Shown here in pieces: positions 59,495 to 64,000 of a DNA stretch of 64,000 nt (its first letter is position 1; every line of letters begins with the position of its first letter). The notes beneath the pieces are model-generated. The model was not told the DNA's origin, did not search any database, and was given only the letters and a program-made list of their open reading frames with translations. Location of the stretch: positions 1 through 64,000 of the forward strand of contig NZ_LFIO01001780.1 in the NCBI RefSeq assembly GCF_001187535.1, in the 5' to 3' direction. This DNA is from Rhizobium ecuadorense (GTDB taxonomy: Bacteria; Pseudomonadota; Alphaproteobacteria; Rhizobiales; Rhizobiaceae). Both the position numbers and the translations under genes were made by a program.

Positions 59495-61021
59495 ATGAAA
59501 ACGCTTGTCGCATTCCTGCTCGGCACTGCGCTTGTTGCCCTGCCTTCGACCCTCTTTGCCCAGGAAAAGGGCGGCGTCATCAATGTCGCGACGATCGGCG
59601 AGCCGCCGACGCTCGATCCGATGTCGTCGACGGCCGATCTCGTTGGCATCGTCACTCAGCATATTTTCGAGACGCTCTACACGTTCGACAAGAGCTGGAA
59701 CGTCACGCCGCTGCTGGCCGAAAGCCTGCCCGAGATCAGCGCCGACGGCAAAACCTATACGATCAAGCTCAGGACCGGCATCAAGTTCCACGACAATAGC
59801 GACATGACCTCGGAAGACGTCGTCGCCTCGCTCGGCCGCTGGATGAAGATCGCCTCGCGCGGCAAGCAGGTGGCCGGCTTCATCGACAAGATCACGGCTG
59901 CCGATCCTTCGACCGTCACGATCACGCTGAAGCAGCCCTATGCGCCGCTGACCTCGCTGCTTGCCTTCAACAATTCGGCGGCGATCATCATCCCCTCGGA
60001 AAAGCAGGACGAGCCGATGAAGGAGTTCATCGGTACCGGCCCCTATATGCTGAAGGAGCGCAAGGCTGACCAGTATATCCAGCTCGTCCGCTTCGACGGC
60101 TACAAGTCGCGCGAAGGCGACGGCAATGGTTATGGCGGCGCCCGCCATCAATATCTCGATGAAATCCGCTTCGTGCCGGTGCCGGATCCGAACACCCGCG
60201 TCGAGGCCGCCATCTCCGGCCAGTATGATTATGTCGATTCGATCCCCGTCGAATCCTACGACAAGCTGAAAGCCTCCACTGCCTCGCAGCCGGTCATGCT
60301 GAAGCCCTTCGGTTATCCGGTCTTCGTCTTCAACACGAAAGAAGGTGTTGCCGGGAATGTCGAGGTTCGCAAGGCGATCCGCCAGGCGCTCAGCATGGAA
60401 GACATGCTGGCCGCCGCTTTCGGCAGCAAGGATTTTTATGCGCTCGACGGCGCCATCTATCCGAAGAGCTTTTCCTGGTCGACCGATGCCGGTGTCGAGG
60501 GCGCCTATAATGTCGCCGATCCGGAAGGGGCGGCGGCTGCCGCCAAGAAGGCCGGTTATAATGGCGAGCCGATCCGCATCCTGACCAGCCGCCAGTACGA
60601 ATTCCACTACAAGATGGCGCAGGTCGCCGCTGAATATCTGAAGCTTGCCGGCTTCACCGTCGATATGCAGGTGGTGGACTGGGCGACGCTGACGCAGCGC
60701 CGCACCGATCCGAAGCTCTGGGATATCTACATTACCCACAGCCCCTTCCTGCCGGAGCCGGCGCTGATCGGCTCGCTTTCGACCAGCTCGCCCGGCTGGT
60801 GGGATACGCCGGCCCGCAAGGCCGCCGTCGATGCCTTCACCTCGGAAGTTGATCCGAAGAAGCGGGTGGCGCTCTGGGCCGATGTCCAGAAGGCCGTCTA
60901 TACCGACGCGCCCTTCATGAAGATCGGCGATTTCAACGCCGTTTCGGCGAAATCCGTCAAGCTCGAAGGCGTCGATCCGGCCCCGTGGCCGTATTTCTGG
61001 AACGCTTCGATCAAGAAGTGA
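59495..61021 (+). CDS. Dpp-type ABC transporter substrate-binding protein
   Basis: The start at 59495 gives 508 residues with a signal peptide (MKTLVAFLLGTALVALPSTL, cut near FAQ). Family 5 features: GEPPTLDPMSSTADLVGIVT, YTIKLRTGIKFHDNSDMTSE, NVEVRKAIRQALSMEDMLAA. It is a D,D-dipeptide/opine-like type. It opens an operon with two permeases, RidA and a SelA-like PLP enzyme, so the ligand is probably an amino compound metabolised by that enzyme. ATPase genes are not seen and may lie beyond the window. Confidence 0.88.
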   Translation: MKTLVAFLLGTALVALPSTLFAQEKGGVINVATIGEPPTLDPMSSTADLVGIVTQHIFETLYTFDKSWNVTPLLAESLPEISADGKTYTIKLRTGIKFHDNSDMTSEDVVASLGRWMKIASRGKQVAGFIDKITAADPSTVTITLKQPYAPLTSLLAFNNSAAIIIPSEKQDEPMKEFIGTGPYMLKERKADQYIQLVRFDGYKSREGDGNGYGGARHQYLDEIRFVPVPDPNTRVEAAISGQYDYVDSIPVESYDKLKASTASQPVMLKPFGYPVFVFNTKEGVAGNVEVRKAIRQALSMEDMLAAAFGSKDFYALDGAIYPKSFSWSTDAGVEGAYNVADPEGAAAAAKKAGYNGEPIRILTSRQYEFHYKMAQVAAEYLKLAGFTVDMQVVDWATLTQRRTDPKLWDIYITHSPFLPEPALIGSLSTSSPGWWDTPARKAAVDAFTSEVDPKKRVALWADVQKAVYTDAPFMKIGDFNAVSAKSVKLEGVDPAPWPYFWNASIKK

Positions 61022-61050
61022 TGGAGTGATCTCTGTGCCTACCACTTGCT

Positions 61051-61186
61051 CCCTCATTCCTGTGCTTGTCACAGGAATCCAGCGCGCTCAAGTCCTTGAG
61101 CGCGGAGGACTTCTTGAACGGATAAGAGTCAATCACAGCGCAGACGCGCCGTGGCTGGATCCCTGTGACAAGCACAGGGATGAGGG
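61051..61186. repeat. Large palindromic intergenic repeat
   Basis: The 32-bp end arms (61051-61082 and 61155-61186) are inverted copies matching at 30 of 32 positions, each containing CTGTGCTTGTCACAG-type dyads. A central palindrome CGCGCTCAAG/CTTGAGCGCG follows the left arm. It lies between the binding-protein and permease genes of one operon, where it may limit read-through. The form matches dispersed rhizobial elements. Confidence 0.75.
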
Positions 61187-61243
61187 AGGGCGGCGGATTC
61201 CGCTACGACACGGACATGGACCAAGCCGAGGAGCAAGAGTCGG

Positions 61244-62185
61244 ATGATCCGCTACATCCTCCAGCGTCTATTCGGCATGATCGTCGTGATGTTTCTCGTC
61301 GTCACGATCGTCTTCGTCATCGTGCGCGTGACGCCGGGTGACCCGGCCGCCGTCATGCTCGGCCCCGATGCGACGCCGCAGGATGTTGCCGATCTCCGGG
61401 CCCGCCTCGGCCTCGATCAGTCGCTCGGCCTGCAATATGTCTATTATATCGGCCAACTGCTGAGGGGCGATCTCGGCCAGTCGATCTTCCTCAACATGCC
61501 GGTGACGTCGGCTCTGCTCGACCGCGCCGAGCCGACCTTCTTCCTGACGCTGTTTTCCCTTGCCATCGCCAGCGTCATCGCTCTGCCGATCGGCATCTAT
61601 GCCGCTTATTGGCGCGGCTCCTTCGTCGATCAGGCGGCAACAACGCTGGCGATGTTTGCCGCCAGCATTCCGAGCTTCTGGCTCGGCCTGATCCTGATGC
61701 AGTTCTTCGCCGTACGGCTCAACCTCTTCCCGGTCTCGGGTTATGGCGGTCCGGGCTCGACCTTCCTCGAGCGGATGTATCATCTGACGCTGCCGGCCTT
61801 CGCGCTCGGCATCGTCTCCTCGGCGCTGATCCTGCGCTTCACCCGCGCCTCGATGCTCGATGTGCTCGGCGACGATTATATCCGCACGGCACGCGCCAAA
61901 GGGCTGGTCGAGCGCAAGGTCATCCTCAAGCATGCGCTGAAGAATGCGCTGATCCCGATCCTGACGGTGCTCGGCCTGACGGCGGCGGTGCTGATTTCGG
62001 GCGCCGTCGTCACCGAGACGGTCTTCGGCCTTCCCGGTGTCGGCAATCTCGTCGTCTCGGCGGTGCTGCGCCGCGATTACCCCGTCATCCAGGGTGCGCT
62101 GCTCGCCATCGCCGCCCTCTACGTGCTGATCAATTTTGCGATCGACATGCTCTATCTGCTGGTCGATCCGAGGGTGCGCTACTGA
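61244..62185 (+). CDS. Dpp-type ABC transporter permease, B subunit
   Basis: The 313-residue permease starts MIRYILQRLFGMIVVMFLVV. Six membrane segments, the early RVTPGDPAAVMLGPDATPQD and the ATPase-contact motif GDDYIRTARAKGLVERKVIL match DppB. VVTETVFGLPGVGNLVV is present near the end. Its TGA overlaps the ATG of the next permease gene. It lies after the palindromic repeat. Confidence 0.92.
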   Translation: MIRYILQRLFGMIVVMFLVVTIVFVIVRVTPGDPAAVMLGPDATPQDVADLRARLGLDQSLGLQYVYYIGQLLRGDLGQSIFLNMPVTSALLDRAEPTFFLTLFSLAIASVIALPIGIYAAYWRGSFVDQAATTLAMFAASIPSFWLGLILMQFFAVRLNLFPVSGYGGPGSTFLERMYHLTLPAFALGIVSSALILRFTRASMLDVLGDDYIRTARAKGLVERKVILKHALKNALIPILTVLGLTAAVLISGAVVTETVFGLPGVGNLVVSAVLRRDYPVIQGALLAIAALYVLINFAIDMLYLLVDPRVRY

Positions 62186-63054
62186 TGGCCGATATCGCAA
62201 TCAAGTCAGCCGAAACCGAAAGCGGAAAGTTCATCCGCCGCCTGCTGAAACGCAAGACGGTGGCCTTCGGCCTGCTGATCCTGGCGATCTTCGTGCTGCT
62301 GGCGGTCTTCGCGCCTGTCGTCGCGCCCTATTCGCCGTCCAAACTTTCGATCGTCAACCGGCTGAAGCCGCCGAGCGGCGCCTTCTTCTTCGGCACGGAT
62401 GAGTTCGGCCGCGACGTCTTTTCGCGCACGATCTTTGCCGGCCGCCTGTCGCTGCTCGTCGGCGTTGCGGTCGTCAGCCTGTCGGCGGTGATCGGCGTGA
62501 CGCTCGGCCTGCTTGCCGGCTTCTTCCAGAAGCTCGATACACCGATCGCCCGGCTGATCGATGCGATGATGGCCTTCCCGGATATTCTGCTGGCGATCGC
62601 CCTCGTCGCGGCCCTCGGCCCGTCCTTGACCACTGTCATCATCGCGCTGTCGATCGTCTATTCCCCGCGCCTGGCCCGTATCGTCCGTGCCTCGACGCTG
62701 GTCATTCGCGAACTGCCCTATGTCGAGGCGGCAAGGGCGCTCGGCATTTCGACCTTCCACATCATGACCCGGCACGTGCTGCGCAACCTGCTGTCGCCGA
62801 TCCTGGTGCAGGCCACCTTCCTCTTTGCGAGCGCGATGCTCGCCGAAGCCGGCCTCTCTTTCCTCGGCCTCGGCGTCAGCCCCGAAATTCCGACCTGGGG
62901 AACGATGATCGCCGCCGGCCGCCAATATATCGGCCAGGCCGACTGGATGACGCTGTTTCCGGGTGTCGCCATCATTCTCTCGGTGCTGTCGCTGCAGATG
63001 GTCGGCGACGGCCTCAGGGACATGCTCGACCCAAGACTTCGCAAGGACCTTTAA
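62185..63054 (+). CDS. Dpp-type ABC transporter permease, C subunit
   Basis: The start at 62185 overlaps the preceding stop; a longer open frame upstream is antisense-like shadow. The 289 residues begin MADIAIKSAETESGKFIRRL, contain the first span (TVAFGLLILAIFVLLAVFAP), FFGTDEFGRDVFSRTIFAGR and the contact region RELPYVEAARALGISTFHIM. It forms the channel with the B subunit. Confidence 0.92.
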   Translation: MADIAIKSAETESGKFIRRLLKRKTVAFGLLILAIFVLLAVFAPVVAPYSPSKLSIVNRLKPPSGAFFFGTDEFGRDVFSRTIFAGRLSLLVGVAVVSLSAVIGVTLGLLAGFFQKLDTPIARLIDAMMAFPDILLAIALVAALGPSLTTVIIALSIVYSPRLARIVRASTLVIRELPYVEAARALGISTFHIMTRHVLRNLLSPILVQATFLFASAMLAEAGLSFLGLGVSPEIPTWGTMIAAGRQYIGQADWMTLFPGVAIILSVLSLQMVGDGLRDMLDPRLRKDL

Positions 63055-63123
63055 TCCGCCGACCTAAATCGGCCAATCCAAATCCAAATTCGCCAATCCA
63101 AAATTCGCATGACAGGAGTTTGC

Positions 63124-63621
63124 GTGAATCAGTTTCCCAACGCCGCCGGCAAGGTCGAGAACTCGCCTTACCAACGGTTAGCCGCCCTCGGCATCAAGCT
63201 GCCGCCGCCGCCGCCGCCGATCGCCAATTTCGTGACGCATGTGGTGGAAGGCAATATGCTTTACCTCTCCGGCCAGGGGCCGCGCGAGGCCGACGGTTTC
63301 CTGCATGCAGGAAAGGTCGGCGCAAATGTCGGTGTCGAGGAGGCCTATCGGCATGCGCGGCTGACCGGCATCAATCTGCTCGCCGTCATGCATGATGCGC
63401 TCGGCGATCTCTCCCGTGTCAAGCGGGTGGTCAAGCTGCTCGGCATGGTCAATGCCGTGCCGGAGTTCGAGGATCATCCGAGCGTCATCAACGGCTGTTC
63501 GGATCTGCTGATTGCAGTTTTCGGCGCGGCCGGCGAACATGCCCGCTCGGCCGTCGGCTTCGGCTCGCTGCCCGGCAACATCACCGTCGAAATTGAGGCG
63601 ATCGTCGCCTTGAATGGCTGA
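63124..63621 (+). CDS. RidA family protein
   Basis: The GTG at 63124 (VNQFPNAAGKVENSPYQRLA) follows ACAGGAG at good spacing; an ATG at 63109 would add five residues. The 165 residues show the larger RidA-like group pattern: LPPPPPPIANFVTHVVEGNM, YLSGQGPREADG, and GSLPGNITVEIEAIVAL with the E near the C-terminus. RidA proteins hydrolyse reactive enamine/imine products of PLP enzymes. It sits directly before a SelA-like PLP enzyme gene, a fitting partner. Short direct repeats (GCCAATCCAAA) occupy 63072-63105. Confidence 0.88.
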   Translation: MNQFPNAAGKVENSPYQRLAALGIKLPPPPPPIANFVTHVVEGNMLYLSGQGPREADGFLHAGKVGANVGVEEAYRHARLTGINLLAVMHDALGDLSRVKRVVKLLGMVNAVPEFEDHPSVINGCSDLLIAVFGAAGEHARSAVGFGSLPGNITVEIEAIVALNG

Positions 63622-63690
63622 CGAGAGCTTTCATATTCGGAGCAGCGCCCACCATGGCCTGTTCCTCGACTGAGACTTCTGGAGACCTTC

Positions 63691-64000
63691 ATGCTGAATG
63701 ACATCAGACCTTCGCTCGGCCTTCGCCCCGTCATCAACGTATCCGGCACGATGACCAGCCTCGGCGCCTCGATCGTCGTGCCGGAGGCGATCGAGGCGAT
63801 GGCATCGATCCTGCCGCATTTCGTCGAGATCAACGACCTGCAGCGCAAGGCAAGCGCGGTCATCGCCCGGCTGACGGGCGGTGAGGCGGGCTTCGTCACC
63901 GCTTCCTGCTCGGCCGGCATTTCGCTGGCGGTCGCCGGCGCCATGTCAGGCGACAATCTGCTGGCAATCGAGAAGCTGCCGGATGTCGTGCCCGAGAAGA
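63691..64000 (+). CDS. SelA-like PLP-dependent enzyme, partial
   Basis: The first 103 residues are visible and the gene runs off the window. They begin MLNDIRPSLGLRPVINVSGT and include MTSLGASIVVPEAIEAM and GGEAGFVTASCSAGISLAVA. These match the SelA/DgaE group of PLP enzymes, whose members include D-glucosaminate-6-phosphate ammonia-lyase and related lyases, not selenocysteine synthesis. GGAG lies 8 bases before the ATG. Its place after transporter and RidA genes suggests deamination of the imported compound. Confidence 0.85.
   Translation, partial: MLNDIRPSLGLRPVINVSGTMTSLGASIVVPEAIEAMASILPHFVEINDLQRKASAVIARLTGGEAGFVTASCSAGISLAVAGAMSGDNLLAIEKLPDVVPEK

Noticed and set aside
59477..61072. 531-codon antisense frame opposite the binding-protein gene
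   Set aside because: Composition typical of the reverse frame of GC-rich coding DNA; the plus strand has a signal peptide and family motifs.
59495..63054. Transporter operon that seems to lack ATPases, considered as broken
   Set aside because: The window ends within the operon, so ATPase genes may follow. The absence is not evidence of loss.

Overview
The window reads as accessory-rich chromosome or megaplasmid DNA from an alphaproteobacterium of the Rhizobium leguminosarum / R. etli group. The reasons are high GC with strong third-position bias, a complete rhizobial-type L-rhamnose locus (rhaRSTPQUK divergent from rhaDI, with the bifunctional aldolase-dehydrogenase RhaD), a high density of ABC uptake operons and catabolic enzymes, and palindromic intergenic repeats of the rhizobial mosaic type. 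No rRNA, tRNA, CRISPR array, insertion sequence or phage gene was seen.

Layout. 0.1-5 kb: kdpFABC on the minus strand, preceded by an extra 27-codon membrane peptide and a KdpE-like box. 5-11.3 kb: single genes (a CopC-like protein without copper ligands, a xylitol/polyol dehydrogenase, DedA, a flavin disulfide oxidoreductase with a DUF4126 protein, glutaryl-CoA dehydrogenase, a cupin). 11.3-19.5 kb: a LysR regulator divergent from a seven-gene operon (branched-chain-amino-acid-type ABC transporter, GMC oxidoreductase, 3-hydroxyisobutyrate-dehydrogenase-like enzyme). 19.5-21.2 kb: an orphan siderophore-type ABC ATPase and a hydratase-family enzyme. 21.2-32.2 kb: the rhamnose locus. 32.2-33.7 kb: an AhpD-like protein divergent from an ECF41-like sigma factor, with two matching promoter signatures between them. 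33.8-36 kb: an amidohydrolase and an IclR regulator. 36-39.8 kb: SDR, MarR, TetR and small proteins. 40-46 kb: amidase, TIM-barrel protein, choline sulfatase betC with its LysR regulator, HpcH/HpaI aldolase. 46-54.3 kb: methyltransferase, VOC protein, and a seven-gene operon joining a GNAT protein, a GH3 N-acetylglucosaminidase and a Dpp-type ABC transporter. 54.4-56.9 kb: thiMED under a TPP riboswitch. 57.1-58.8 kb: an island of unrecognised small genes, partly degraded. 58.7-64 kb: a DUF1349 protein, then a Dpp-type substrate-binding protein and two permeases, a RidA protein and a SelA-like PLP enzyme cut by the window end.

The most interesting link is at the promoters. The amidohydrolase gene (promoter 33806-33868) and the ABC/RidA/SelA-like operon (promoter 59416-59478), 25 kb apart, share an ungapped promoter block: the same TTGACA, 16-bp spacer and TATTCT, and the same GTGGAA element 32 bp downstream of the -10 start. 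With the IclR gene beside the amidohydrolase, this suggests one split catabolic regulon for an unknown amino or acylated substrate. The second notable signal is the back-to-back ECF41-type promoters between the sigma-factor gene and its partner. The rest is mostly solute uptake and carbon, nitrogen and sulfur scavenging typical of a soil and rhizosphere bacterium.
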